Assembly (NCBI RefSeq): GCF_033343995.1
Contig: NZ_CP137573.1
Location: forward strand, 7,783,001 to 7,847,000
Origin: Streptomyces sp. HUAS YS2
GTDB taxonomy: Bacteria > Actinomycetota > Actinomycetes > Streptomycetales > Streptomycetaceae
Direction: 5' to 3'
Length of the DNA stretch: 64,000 nucleotides
Positions within the stretch are counted from its first letter, which is position 1; each line of letters opens with the position of its first letter. The notes beneath the pieces are model-generated. The model did no database searches, was not told the DNA's origin, and saw only the letters and a program-made list of their open reading frames with translations. This document shows, piece after piece, positions 42,134 to 51,064 of the stretch. Both the position numbers and the translations under genes were made by a program.

Positions 42134-43159
42134 ATGAGCGCGACGCTGCCCCGAACCGTCCGTGAGGTCCGTCTGGCCACCAGTCCGTCGGGACTGCCCG
42201 CAGAGGAACACTTCACCGTGGTCGAGACGCCGTTGCCCGAGCCCGGACCGGGCCAGGTGCTCGTCAGGAACCGTCACTTCCTGGTCTTCCCCGGCCTGCG
42301 TACCCTCATCGGCGGTGAGACCGACGGCGTGCCGCTGCCTGCGCTGCGCAGCGGCGACACCCTGTTCGGCCCCGCCGTCGGCGAGGTCGTCGCCGCGTCG
42401 CCCGACAGCCGGTTGCGCCCGGGCGACCCGGTGGCCCACCTGCTCGGCTGGCGTGAGTACGCCCTGCTGCCCGCCGCCGAGTGCACGCCGCTGGGCGACG
42501 CGCTGCCCGATCCGGTGGCGCACCTCGCCCAAGGATCGGCGGCCTATGGTGCGTTGACCCGCCTTGCGGGGGTGCGCGAGGGAGACGTCGTCTTCGTGGC
42601 CGGAGCGGCGGGAGCGGTGGGTTCCCTGGCGGGGCAGATCGCCCGGCTGCTGGGCGCCGGGAAGGTGATCGGGAGCACCGGCTCGCCGTGGAAGGCGGAG
42701 CGGCTGGTCCGCGAGCTGGGCTTCGACGCGGTCGTGGTCCGCGGCGCCGGATCCGTCGCGGCGCAGCTTGCGGAGGTGGCGCCCGAAGGCATCGACGTCC
42801 TGGTGGACACGGTCGCCGGCGAAGACCTGGTCGCGGCAGTGGGTGCGGCGCGCCAGGGCGCGCGGTTCGCTCTGGTCGGCGCCCTGTCCGGGCAGCTGTC
42901 CGCGCAGGGTTCGGGCGGCAGCGCCCCGGTGGAGATCGATGCCTTCCGACTGGTGGTGAGGGGAGTCTCGCTGCGCGGGTACAGCGGTGCGGACCATCCT
43001 GATGTGGAGGAGGAGTGGACCGGCCGATTCGGTGACTGGCTGCGGTCCGGCGAGATCACCTTCCCCCACTCGCGGATCGCGGGCATCGATCGCGCGCCGC
43101 GGGCGTTGCAGGAGTTGATCGCGGGCAGGCACTTCGGGGCGGTCGTGGTCGAGCTCTAG
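42134..43159 (+). CDS. NADPH:quinone-type zinc-less MDR oxidoreductase
   Basis: 341 residues. Medium-chain dehydrogenase/reductase fold of the prostaglandin-reductase/leukotriene-dehydrogenase branch: N-terminal GroES-like barrel, then nucleotide-binding VFVAGAAGAVGSLAGQIARLLGAG (cited in part: GAAGAVGS). No zinc-binding cysteines are apparent. ATG 42134 with AGGAG seven bases upstream. It is behind a MerR-type promoter and 53 bp before the MerR gene. Confidence 0.88.
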   Translation: MSATLPRTVREVRLATSPSGLPAEEHFTVVETPLPEPGPGQVLVRNRHFLVFPGLRTLIGGETDGVPLPALRSGDTLFGPAVGEVVAASPDSRLRPGDPVAHLLGWREYALLPAAECTPLGDALPDPVAHLAQGSAAYGALTRLAGVREGDVVFVAGAAGAVGSLAGQIARLLGAGKVIGSTGSPWKAERLVRELGFDAVVVRGAGSVAAQLAEVAPEGIDVLVDTVAGEDLVAAVGAARQGARFALVGALSGQLSAQGSGGSAPVEIDAFRLVVRGVSLRGYSGADHPDVEEEWTGRFGDWLRSGEITFPHSRIAGIDRAPRALQELIAGRHFGAVVVEL

Positions 43160-43212
43160 CAGCCGCGGCCGGCCGGAGAGCGGGGGAGCGGGGATGGAGG
43201 AGCGGGGGAGAG

Positions 43213-43590
43213 ATGCGGATAGGCGAAGCGGCAGCAGCGGCCGGGACGACGCCCAGGGCGCTCCGGTTCTATGAACAGCGCGGGTTGCTGCCCGCGCCCG
43301 TCCGTACGGCTTCGGGGCAGCGGGAGTACGGGCCCGGCGAGGTCGCGCGCGTCCGTGTCATCCGGGACCTGCTGAGCCTCGGACTCACGGTCGAGGACCT
43401 GCGCGAGTGTGCCGACCGGCTCCACCTGCTCACCGAAGACCCGCCCCCGCGCTGCGGATCCGTCGCGCATGGCTCTGTCGGTGCGGGCGCCTCCGGGGTC
43501 GTCGGCCGGAGACTCGCGGCGCTGGACGCCGAGATCGGCCGACTGGCCGCCCTTCGGGAGAGCCTCGCCCGGAGGGCGGCCGGGGACTGA
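43213..43590 (+). CDS. MerR family transcriptional regulator
   Basis: 125 residues. The N-terminal helix-turn-helix IGEAAAAAGTTPRALRFYEQRGLL (cited in part: RALRFYEQRGLL) and the YGPGEVARVRVIRDLLSLGLTVEDLREC region are typical. The short C-terminus has a single-helix dimerisation segment and cysteines at about 68 and 83. Probably activates the adjacent MDR oxidoreductase through the 19-bp-spacer promoter. Confidence 0.92.
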   Translation: MRIGEAAAAAGTTPRALRFYEQRGLLPAPVRTASGQREYGPGEVARVRVIRDLLSLGLTVEDLRECADRLHLLTEDPPPRCGSVAHGSVGAGASGVVGRRLAALDAEIGRLAALRESLARRAAGD

Positions 43591-43644
43591 GCGGGGGTCT
43601 GCGACCACGTCGCGGTGACGCCGCCCGGGCGACCTCGGACAGGC

Positions 43645-44385
43645 TCAGCTCTGTTCGTGGGCCTCGGTCTGAATCTGCTCGGTGGTGCCGCTCCCTCGGG
43701 CGGAGGACTCGCGCTCTCCGGCGCTGACGAGTCCGGTCTCGTAGGCGGTGATGACGGCTTGGACACGGTCGCGGAGCCCGAGTTTGGCGAGGATGCGGGC
43801 GATGTGGGTCTTGACGGTTGCTTCGGCCAGGTGGAGGCGGGTGGCGAGTTCGGCGTTGCTGAGTCCTCGGGCGAGCAGACCGAGGACTTCGAGTTCGCGC
43901 GGGGTGAGCGGGGTGAGGTCGCGGTGGAGCGCGCCCGTCTCGCTGCCGCCGTGTCGGGCGAACCGCTGGACGAGGCGGCGGGTGATGGCCGGTGCGAGGA
44001 GCGCGTCGCCGGTACGGACGGTGCGGACGGCCGTGGCGAGGTGTTCCGGCGTGACGTCCTTGAGGAGGAAGCCGCTGGCCCCGGCGGTCAGGGCCGCGTA
44101 CACGTACCGGTCGAGGTCGAACGTGGTCAGGATGATGACGCGGGGTTCGCCCGGCGCGCCGGTCAGGATGCGGCGGGTGGCTTCCAGGCCGTCCATCACC
44201 GGCATGCGGATGTCCATCAGGATCACGTCGGGGCGCGTGCGGCGGGCCGTTTCGACGGCCTCGGCCCCGTTGGTCGCCTCGGCGACGACGTCGATGCCGT
44301 CGGCGGTGAGGATCATTCGGAATCCGGTACGGACCAGGGTCTGGTCGTCGGCCAGAAGCACACGTGGCGGTGCCTGCTCGGTCAC
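43645..44385 (-). CDS. NarL/FixJ-type response regulator
   Basis: 246 residues. Receiver domain with acidic pocket LADDQT, phospho-acceptor Asp in VILMDIRMPV and Lys in GFLLKDV; C-terminal LuxR helix-turn-helix LTPRELEVLGLLARGLSNAELA (cited in part: LTPRELEVLGLLARG). The GTG at 44385 overlaps the kinase stop as GTGA. Probable regulator of the divergent ABC exporter. Confidence 0.95.
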   Translation of the reverse strand: MTEQAPPRVLLADDQTLVRTGFRMILTADGIDVVAEATNGAEAVETARRTRPDVILMDIRMPVMDGLEATRRILTGAPGEPRVIILTTFDLDRYVYAALTAGASGFLLKDVTPEHLATAVRTVRTGDALLAPAITRRLVQRFARHGGSETGALHRDLTPLTPRELEVLGLLARGLSNAELATRLHLAEATVKTHIARILAKLGLRDRVQAVITAYETGLVSAGERESSARGSGTTEQIQTEAHEQS

Positions 44386-45713
44386 GGTGCCTCCAGGGGG
44401 ATCAGGGCTTCCACACCGTAACCGCCGGTCGGGCGCGGGCCGGCGGTCAGGGTCGCGTCGTAGAGGGCGAGTCGCTCCCGCAGCCCGATGAGGCCCCGGC
44501 CGTTTCCGGTGGCCGCGCCCGGGCCCGCGTGGCCTCCGGTGTCGGTGACCTCCACCCGGAGCAGCTCCGGTCGGTACTCGACCGTCACACGGGCGGTGGC
44601 CCCGGACGCGTGCTTCACGGTGTTGGTCAGGGCTTCCTGGACCACGCGGTAGGCGGCGAGTTCGATGCCTGGCGGGATCTCGCGGGGCGGGCCGGTCACG
44701 GTCAGGTCGACCGGCAGTCCGGCGTCCCGTACGCGTGCGACGAGAGTGTCCAGCTCGTCCAACCCGGGTTGCGGCGCCAGCTCGGCGTCGTCGTCGGCCA
44801 GGTCTCCCGCCTCGTCCGCCGGCCGGCCGTCACCGGTCATGGTGAGCAGGCCCATGACGTGGCGCAGTTCGGTCATGGCCGCCCGGCCTCCGGCCTCGAC
44901 GGCGAGGAGGGCCTCGCCCGCCTGCTCGGGGGCGGTCGCCATGATCTTGCGCGCGGCACCCGCCTGAATGACCATCACACTGACGTTGTGGGTGACGACG
45001 TCGTGCAGTTCCCGGGCGATCCGCGCGCGTTCGTGCTCGACCGCCCGGCGCAGCGCCTCGGCCTGTTGGCGCTCCAGATCGGCGAGCCGGGCGCGGCCCT
45101 CGTCGGTCCGGAGTTTCCAGGTGCGCAGCCCGAGGGCGGCTCCCGCCATCGGGACCAGGATCAGCAGGACGACGTACTCGTTGGGGACGATCGGTGTCAC
45201 CGAGTCCCCCGAAGTGCCGACCAGCAGGATCGACACCGGCAGCGCCGCGAGGGTCGCCACCCGGTAAGGGCTGTACACCGCGGCGCTGTAGACGGCGATC
45301 ACGAACGCGTACAACGTCAGCCGCAGCACACTCTGGGGCGTCGCCAGGACCGCGACCGTCACGACGCACAGCACGGCGAGCGGGAAGCGGCGCCGCAGCG
45401 CCACCGCACCGGAGGCGATGCCCGCGAGGGCCACCATGAAGGCCATGCCGCCGGCGCCGGCGGGGCGCGGGATGGCGTACTGCACTCCGGGCGCGATCTC
45501 CCGCACCACGACGACGTCGGCGTTGTCGATGCCGTAGTGCACGGTGGCGATGCCGAGTATCAGCGCCACCAGTACGTCGAACTGCCGGCTGCGAAGGCTG
45601 AGCCGCAGTGGCGGACCGACAGGCGACCGAGCGTCGCGAACCGCCTTGCGGACGGCCTCGCGGCCGGTGAGGCCCGAGCCTCCCCACCGCTCCAGCGTCG
45701 TACGTACGTTCAT
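44382..45713 (-). CDS. Sensor histidine kinase (HisKA_3)
   Basis: 443 residues. About five transmembrane segments in residues 45-215 form a sensor with almost no external loop, like kinases that detect cell-envelope antibiotics. The H-box is ARIARELHDVVTHNVSVM (His in ELHD), followed by HATPase_c with VVQEALTNTVKHA and GRGLIGLRERL. ATG at 45713. Forms a two-component pair with the overlapping response-regulator gene. Confidence 0.92.
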   Translation of the reverse strand: MNVRTTLERWGGSGLTGREAVRKAVRDARSPVGPPLRLSLRSRQFDVLVALILGIATVHYGIDNADVVVVREIAPGVQYAIPRPAGAGGMAFMVALAGIASGAVALRRRFPLAVLCVVTVAVLATPQSVLRLTLYAFVIAVYSAAVYSPYRVATLAALPVSILLVGTSGDSVTPIVPNEYVVLLILVPMAGAALGLRTWKLRTDEGRARLADLERQQAEALRRAVEHERARIARELHDVVTHNVSVMVIQAGAARKIMATAPEQAGEALLAVEAGGRAAMTELRHVMGLLTMTGDGRPADEAGDLADDDAELAPQPGLDELDTLVARVRDAGLPVDLTVTGPPREIPPGIELAAYRVVQEALTNTVKHASGATARVTVEYRPELLRVEVTDTGGHAGPGAATGNGRGLIGLRERLALYDATLTAGPRPTGGYGVEALIPLEAP

Positions 45714-45930
45714 CACCGGCTCATTGTCGCCCGGCCCCGAACCGCTCGTACTCCGCCTCAGCGGCCACTTCCCGGCGCCCGGCGTACTCCGGGCAGGTAC
45801 ATCGAAAGGATGACGTGCCGGCCGGTCATCCCGATGAGGTACGGCAAAGGGTCCGGGCGAGCGACGCGCACCGACCGGACGCGCTCCTAGCGTCCGGGGA
45901 GTCGGATGCCCGTACCCAAGGAGCCCTCCC

Positions 45931-45957
45931 ATGACCAAGCCGGTGAACGCCTCATGA
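45931..45957 (+). CDS. Eight-codon leader ORF before ABC exporter genes
   Basis: MTKPVNAS from the ATG at 45931, preceded by AAGGAG (45918-45923), and its TGA overlaps the ATPase ATG as ATGA. Its first 19 bases repeat the ATPase start region with two mismatches, so it looks like a local duplication that left a coupled mini-ORF. Confidence 0.45.
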   Translation: MTKPVNAS

Positions 45958-46742
45958 CCATGCCGGTGATCGAACTACGCGACGTGAGCCGACGGTACGA
46001 CGACGGCCCACCCGCACTGCACGACGCGACGCTGACCGTGCGGCCGGGCGAGGCGGTCGCGGTCCTCGGCCCTTCCGGCAGCGGCAAGTCCACGCTGCTC
46101 AACCTGATCGCGGGCCTGGACCGGCCGGACGCGGGGACCGTCACCGTCGACGGCGTACGAGTGGACCAGCTGGGCGAGGCCGGATCGGCCCGCTACCGGC
46201 GGTCGACGATCGGCATGGTCTTCCAGTTCTTCAACCTGCTCGACGACCTGACCGTCACCGACAACGTCGTCCTGCCCGCACGGCTCGCGGGCATGGCACG
46301 CGGCGAGGCCGACCGGCGGGCGGCGGAACTCCTGGACAGCCTCGGCATCGGCCGGCACGCCCACGCTTATCCGGGCCGGTTGTCCGGCGGCGAGCGCCAG
46401 CGCGTCGCGGTGGCCCGGGCACTCATGAACCGGCCGGCGCTGCTCCTGGCCGACGAGCCGACCGGGGCCCTGGACACGGCCGCCGGACAGGACGTCAGCA
46501 GGCTGCTCACCGACCTCAACGCCCAGGGCCAGACCATCGTCGTCGTCACCCACGATCTGGCTCTGGCCCGGTCGTGCACCAACCGGACGGTCCGGATCGC
46601 GGACGGCCGGATCACGGAGGACGCCGGGCCGCGGGCCGTTGTCGGCCCGGCCGTTCATGCGCAGGGGCAGACGCAGGCAGAGGTGCAGGCGCAGGTCCAG
46701 ACGCAGGGACAGGCCGCCGTGGCCCCGGAGGCCGGCCGGTGA
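45954..46742 (+). CDS. ABC transporter ATP-binding protein (MacB/LolD type)
   Basis: 262 residues. Walker A GPSGSGKST, Q-loop FQFFNLLDDLTV, signature LSGGERQRVAVARAL, Walker B LLLADEPTGALD and H-loop VVVTHD. The C-terminal tail contains Gln-rich repeats (QTQAEVQAQVQTQGQ). The ATG at 45954 is reached by coupling from the leader ORF. Its stop overlaps the FtsX gene start as GTGA. Divergent from the two-component system; together they resemble a drug/peptide-responsive exporter. Confidence 0.94.
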   Translation: MTMPVIELRDVSRRYDDGPPALHDATLTVRPGEAVAVLGPSGSGKSTLLNLIAGLDRPDAGTVTVDGVRVDQLGEAGSARYRRSTIGMVFQFFNLLDDLTVTDNVVLPARLAGMARGEADRRAAELLDSLGIGRHAHAYPGRLSGGERQRVAVARALMNRPALLLADEPTGALDTAAGQDVSRLLTDLNAQGQTIVVVTHDLALARSCTNRTVRIADGRITEDAGPRAVVGPAVHAQGQTQAEVQAQVQTQGQAAVAPEAGR

Positions 46743-49087
46743 GCGCGCTCGGCAAGGTGGTGCGCTCGGGGCTGGGCCGACGCCGGGTGCAGACACTGGT
46801 GATCGGGCTCACCACGATGATGGCGGTGGCCGCCTCCGTGCTCGGCGGAACGCTGCTGGTGGTCTCCGACGCGCCCTTCGACGACGCGTTCGCCAGGCAG
46901 CACGGCGCGCACCTGTCCATCCAGTTCGACGCGAGCAAGGTGAACGCCGGACAGCTGGCGAAGTCCAGGGACGCCGAAGGGGTCAGCCACGCGGCCGGTC
47001 CGTTCCGTACCGCGACGGTCGCCCCCCGGACGGACGGGGCGGGCCCCGGGTGGCCGATGACCGTGGTCGGCCGCGGAGATCAGGGTCGGGACGTGGACGA
47101 GGTGACGCTCATCGACGGACGGTGGCCCGCGCGCCCCGGCGAGATCGCGCTCTCCACCGGCTCCCCGCTCCCCCCGATCACGGGAACGAAGATCACCGTT
47201 CCTGGTCTCCCCGGCGATCCGGCGCTCACGGTGGTCGGAGTGGCCCGCTCGGTCACGCAGACGGCCGACGCCTGGGTGGTGCCGTCCCAGATGCCGGCGC
47301 TCACCGCACCCGGCACCGGCGGCTTCCAGATGCACTACCGCCTGACCGCCGCGGACACCGCCGGGCAGGTCACCGCGGCCGGTAAGGCGGTGACGCGATC
47401 CCTGGCGCCGGGAGCGGAAGTCGGCCGTCAGTCCTGGCTGACCGCCAGGAAATCCGCCGAGCGCGACACCGCCCTGTACGTCCCGTTCCTCGTCGCGTTC
47501 GGCGCCCTGGGACTGGTCATGTCGGTGCTCATGGTGGGCAACATCGTCGCCTCGGCCGTCGGCGCCGCCACGCGCCGGATCGGCATCCTCAAGGCCGTCG
47601 GTTTCACCCCGGCCCAGGTCGTACGGGCCTACGTCGTCCAGGCGCTGATCCCGGCCGGGGTCGGCACCGCACTGGGGGTTCTCGCCGGTCACCTGTTGGC
47701 CGTCCCCGTACTGGCGGAGACCGAGGAGGTCTACGGCGCGTCTTCCCTGGCGATTGCCCCGTGGGTCGACCTGGCGGTGATCGCCGGGGTGCTGGGCCTG
47801 GTGGCGGCGACTTCGTGTGCGTGCGCATGGCGGGCCGGGCGGCTGCGTACCGTGGACGCGCTCGCCGTCGGCCGCAACGCGTCGGCGGGGCGCGGCCGGT
47901 GGGCTGCCCGCCTGGCCGGACGGCTGCCCGTGCCGCAGCCACTCGCGCTGGGCCTGGCCCGCCCGTTCGCGCGCCCCGCACGCGCGCTGGCCATGGGAAC
48001 GGCGGTCCTGTTCGGAGCCATCGCCGTCACGTTCACGGTGGGGATGAGCGCCTCCCTCGGCGAGGTCATGAAGGCCAAGGCGCACGACGTTGCCGATGTC
48101 ACGGTCCCGGCACCCCCGCCGGACCTCGGCTTCCCCGGCCCCGACCGAGGGAAGCAGCCCAAGGCGGATCCCGCCGCGGTCGCCGCGGCCGTCAAGGCCG
48201 CCCCCGACACCGGGAAGTACTACAGCGCCGCGACGGTACGGGCGAACCTCCCCGGCCTGACCGGCATCGTCGACGTGATCGCCTTCACCGGCGACGCCTC
48301 GTGGGGCGGTTACGCGATGGTCGCGGGCCGCTGGATCGAGCGGCCCGGCGAGGCCGTGGTCCCGACGCCGTTCCTGGCCGCCACCGGCACCCGCGTCGGG
48401 GACACCGTCACCATCAGCGGCCTTTCCGAATCGGTCAAGGTCCGCATCGTCGGAGAGGTCCTCGACCCCCGCAGGGACGGCATGCAGGTCTTCACCGACA
48501 TCGCGACCCTCACGCCCGCACACCCCGACCTGACGGAGACGAGCCACCACATCGCGGTGAAGCCAGGCACCGACACCGCGGCCTACGTCGACCGACTGAA
48601 CAAGAACCTCACCCCTCTGGGAGCCACCGCCCAGACCGGCGGACTCCGCGCCGGCGGCGACATGGTCGTCACCCTCAACGCACTGTCCGCCACCCTGACC
48701 CTGATGCTCGTGGCCGTCGCCGCGCTCGGCGTGCTCAACGGCGTACTCCTCGACACCCGCGAACGCGTCCGGGAACTGGGCGTCCACAAGGCCCTCGGCA
48801 TGACCCCACGCCAGACCATCGCGATGGTCCTCACCCCGGTCGTCGCAACCGGCCTGGCCGCGGGCGCGGTGGGCGTGCCCCTGGGCGTAACCCTGCACGG
48901 CTGGGTCATGCCCGCCATGGCCGCAAGCGCCGGCCTCCGCCTCCCCGAGCCGGTCCTCGCCGTCTACCACACGCCCGAACTCCTCCCCCTCACCCTGGGC
49001 GGCCTACTCATCGCCACACTGGGAGCCCTCCTCCCCGCCACCTGGGCCGCCCGCTCCCAAACCGCCACCGCCCTACGCACGGAGTAG
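46739..49087 (+). CDS. FtsX-like ABC permease
   Basis: 782 residues. Two FtsX permease modules with a large extracytoplasmic domain after the first helix (VQTLVIGLTTMMAVAASVLGG, cited in part) and a second one at about 470-640. Transmembrane clusters are at about 250-390, 425-450 and 650-780; each module has the RRIGILKAVGFTPAQV / RVRELGVHKALGMTPRQ coupling motif. GTG start at 46739. Partner of the preceding ATPase. Confidence 0.94.
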   Translation: MSALGKVVRSGLGRRRVQTLVIGLTTMMAVAASVLGGTLLVVSDAPFDDAFARQHGAHLSIQFDASKVNAGQLAKSRDAEGVSHAAGPFRTATVAPRTDGAGPGWPMTVVGRGDQGRDVDEVTLIDGRWPARPGEIALSTGSPLPPITGTKITVPGLPGDPALTVVGVARSVTQTADAWVVPSQMPALTAPGTGGFQMHYRLTAADTAGQVTAAGKAVTRSLAPGAEVGRQSWLTARKSAERDTALYVPFLVAFGALGLVMSVLMVGNIVASAVGAATRRIGILKAVGFTPAQVVRAYVVQALIPAGVGTALGVLAGHLLAVPVLAETEEVYGASSLAIAPWVDLAVIAGVLGLVAATSCACAWRAGRLRTVDALAVGRNASAGRGRWAARLAGRLPVPQPLALGLARPFARPARALAMGTAVLFGAIAVTFTVGMSASLGEVMKAKAHDVADVTVPAPPPDLGFPGPDRGKQPKADPAAVAAAVKAAPDTGKYYSAATVRANLPGLTGIVDVIAFTGDASWGGYAMVAGRWIERPGEAVVPTPFLAATGTRVGDTVTISGLSESVKVRIVGEVLDPRRDGMQVFTDIATLTPAHPDLTETSHHIAVKPGTDTAAYVDRLNKNLTPLGATAQTGGLRAGGDMVVTLNALSATLTLMLVAVAALGVLNGVLLDTRERVRELGVHKALGMTPRQTIAMVLTPVVATGLAAGAVGVPLGVTLHGWVMPAMAASAGLRLPEPVLAVYHTPELLPLTLGGLLIATLGALLPATWAARSQTATALRTE

Positions 49088-49192
49088 CAACACCCCCGGC
49101 CTCCCCCCGCCACACCATGCGGCAGGGGGTCGGGGCCCGCCCCCGGGCATGCAACGTATGGCTTTGACCGGCGGTGGCCTTCCCGTCCTCGT

Positions 49193-49534
49193 TCACCAGT
49201 CCCGGCCGGAGGTCAGCACCTCCGCATCCGCGTCCGTGAACCCGTACACGGACGCGACGAAGCAGAACTCGTCACAGATGCATTCCCGCGCGACCGTCTC
49301 GATCTCGCTCCCGGCCGCTACGAACTCCCTGTCCAGCAGGTTGAACTCCTCCGTCGCAGCCTGGGTGAGTGCATACAGGCTCTCCAGGTCCGACGGCCGC
49401 TTGTCCTCAATGCGCTCGCACAGCCGCAGCAGGATCGCCTTCCCCTGGTCAACCACGTGATCAGGGAAGTACAAGTCGTCGTACATCTCCCGCAGGAACG
49501 CGCGTCCAACTACCTGCTGGTTGGTGATCGCCAT
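49193..49534 (-). CDS. DUF5713 family protein
   Basis: 113 residues, soluble and acidic. NQQVVGRAFLREMYDDLYFP, a central LESLYALTQAATEEFN helix and the GSEIETVARECICDEF segment identify DUF5713, function unknown. It has a near-perfect DNA-damage-type promoter at 49571-49593, about 26 nt of leader, and GGGAAG before the ATG. Confidence 0.75.
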   Translation of the reverse strand: MAITNQQVVGRAFLREMYDDLYFPDHVVDQGKAILLRLCERIEDKRPSDLESLYALTQAATEEFNLLDREFVAAGSEIETVARECICDEFCFVASVYGFTDADAEVLTSGRDW

Positions 49535-49837
49535 GGCACTTCCCTATTTCCGCGAAATCATGACGTGCCGATCATGCAGAGCACCACTGACAACGACACC
49601 CCTCAATGGGCGCCAGAGGCAACGCGAGCAGGACTCTTGGTCGGGTACCATGCGGGCCATGTCGAGTCCTGAGTCAGACACGTTGGGGGCTTTCGGTCAC
49701 GCCGTCAGCCCCCTGAACCACTGAGTTCGTAGTCCTGCCGTCTCGCCGCGTTCTGCGGCCGGACGAGTGAGCCCCTGGGGGCTGACCGCGGTGACGAGAT
49801 GACCTTCTCGTGCTTCTCCTCACCTCGGAGCCACTCG
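49535..49837. other. Intergenic region between DUF5713 and efflux genes
   Basis: 303 bp. Apart from the DUF5713 promoter, only a short hairpin (AGCCC-CTGG-GGGCT, about 49770-49783) is visible before the efflux gene. No other gene is supported. Confidence 0.5.
49571..49593 (-). promoter_or_regulatory. Near-match DNA-damage promoter of DUF5713 gene
   Basis: On the minus strand: TTGTCAGTG, 8-nt spacer GTGCTCTG, CATGAT. The upstream half is exact; the -10 has one mismatch to TANNNT. Spacing to the start codon is as for the two exact matches at 15.3 and 16.2 kb. Confidence 0.6.
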
Positions 49838-51013
49838 ATGCCTCTCCCGCTGTATCTGCTCGCCGTGGCGGTCTTCGCCATGGGCACCTCGGAATTCATG
49901 CTCGCCGGCCTCTTGCCGGACATCGCCTCGGACCTCGACGTGACAGTCGGGACAGCAGGCATGCTCACCTCGGCCTTCGCGATCGGGATGATCGTCGGTG
50001 CCCCGCTCATGGCCGGGCTTGCCCGCAACTGGCCCGGACGGTCCAGCCTCCTGGGGTTCGTCCTCGTGTTCCTGACAGCCCACGTCGTGGGCGCGGCGAC
50101 CTTCAGCTTCCCGGTCCTGGTCATGACGCGGGTGGCCGCAGCACTCGCGTACGCGGGGTTCCTCGCCGTGGCGCTGACGACCGCCACCACGCTGGTCTCG
50201 CCCGACAAGAAGGGATGCGCGCTCGCCGTGCTGCTGTCGGGCACCACGGTGGCCACGGTCGCCGGTGTCCCGGGCGGATCGGTGCTCGGCACGCTGCTCG
50301 GCTGGCGGGCCACTTTCTGGGCCGTCGCGGCTCTCTGCCTGCCTGCAGCCATCGGCATCGTCAAAGGCATCCCGGCGCGACGCGTGCAGAAGATTGCTGC
50401 TGACGGGCCGGCCCTGCGATCGGAACTCGCGCAGCTCAAAAGGCCGCGGCTGCTCCTGATCATGCTGCTCGGCGCCGTGGTGAACGCGGCGACCTTCGCC
50501 GGCTTCACCTTCCTCGCCCCCGTCGTGACCGACACCGCCGGGCTGGAAGAGCTGTGGATCTCCGTCGCCCTGGTGCTCTTCGGTGCCGGATCCTTCGCCG
50601 GGGTCACCGTCGCCGGCCGGCTCTCCGACCAGCACCCCGGCCCGGTCATCGCGGTCGGAGGTCCGCTGCTGCTCATCGGCTGGCCGGCCCTGGCCGTGCT
50701 GGCCGACAAGCCGGTGGCGCTGCTCGCCCTCGTGTTTGTCCAGGGCGCGCTGTCGTTCGCGCTGGGCAGCACGCTGATCACGCGGGTCCTCTACGAGGCG
50801 GCGGCAGCGCCCACCATGGCCGGCTCCTACGCGACTGCCGCGCTCAACGTCGGCGCTGCCGTCGGACCCCTCATCGCCGCGACGACCCTCGGCACGGCAG
50901 CCGGGAACCTCGGGCCGCTGTGGGCAAGCGGACTCCTCGTCCTGGTCGCGCTCCTCGTCGCGTTCCCCTTGCGCGGTGTGATCGCAGCGGGTCGGAGCGA
51001 GGCGCTCCGGTGA
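49838..51013 (+). CDS. MFS efflux transporter, Cml/Cmx chloramphenicol-exporter-like
   Basis: 391 residues, 12 transmembrane helices. It shares the signature opening of this branch (LYLLAVAVFAMGTSEFMLAGLLPDIA, cited in part: GTSEFMLAGLLPDIA), TSAFAIGMIVGAPL and GWRATFWAVAAL. This branch includes actinomycete chloramphenicol exporters, but substrate cannot be assigned here. The ATG at 49838 follows CGGAG; an in-frame ATG at 49799 would add 13 hydrophilic residues. Confidence 0.85.
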   Translation: MPLPLYLLAVAVFAMGTSEFMLAGLLPDIASDLDVTVGTAGMLTSAFAIGMIVGAPLMAGLARNWPGRSSLLGFVLVFLTAHVVGAATFSFPVLVMTRVAAALAYAGFLAVALTTATTLVSPDKKGCALAVLLSGTTVATVAGVPGGSVLGTLLGWRATFWAVAALCLPAAIGIVKGIPARRVQKIAADGPALRSELAQLKRPRLLLIMLLGAVVNAATFAGFTFLAPVVTDTAGLEELWISVALVLFGAGSFAGVTVAGRLSDQHPGPVIAVGGPLLLIGWPALAVLADKPVALLALVFVQGALSFALGSTLITRVLYEAAAAPTMAGSYATAALNVGAAVGPLIAATTLGTAAGNLGPLWASGLLVLVALLVAFPLRGVIAAGRSEALR

Positions 51014-51064
51014 CGCACGCGAACGCCCCCTTGACCATCGAGGGACGACGAAGGCCGGCAGCAG

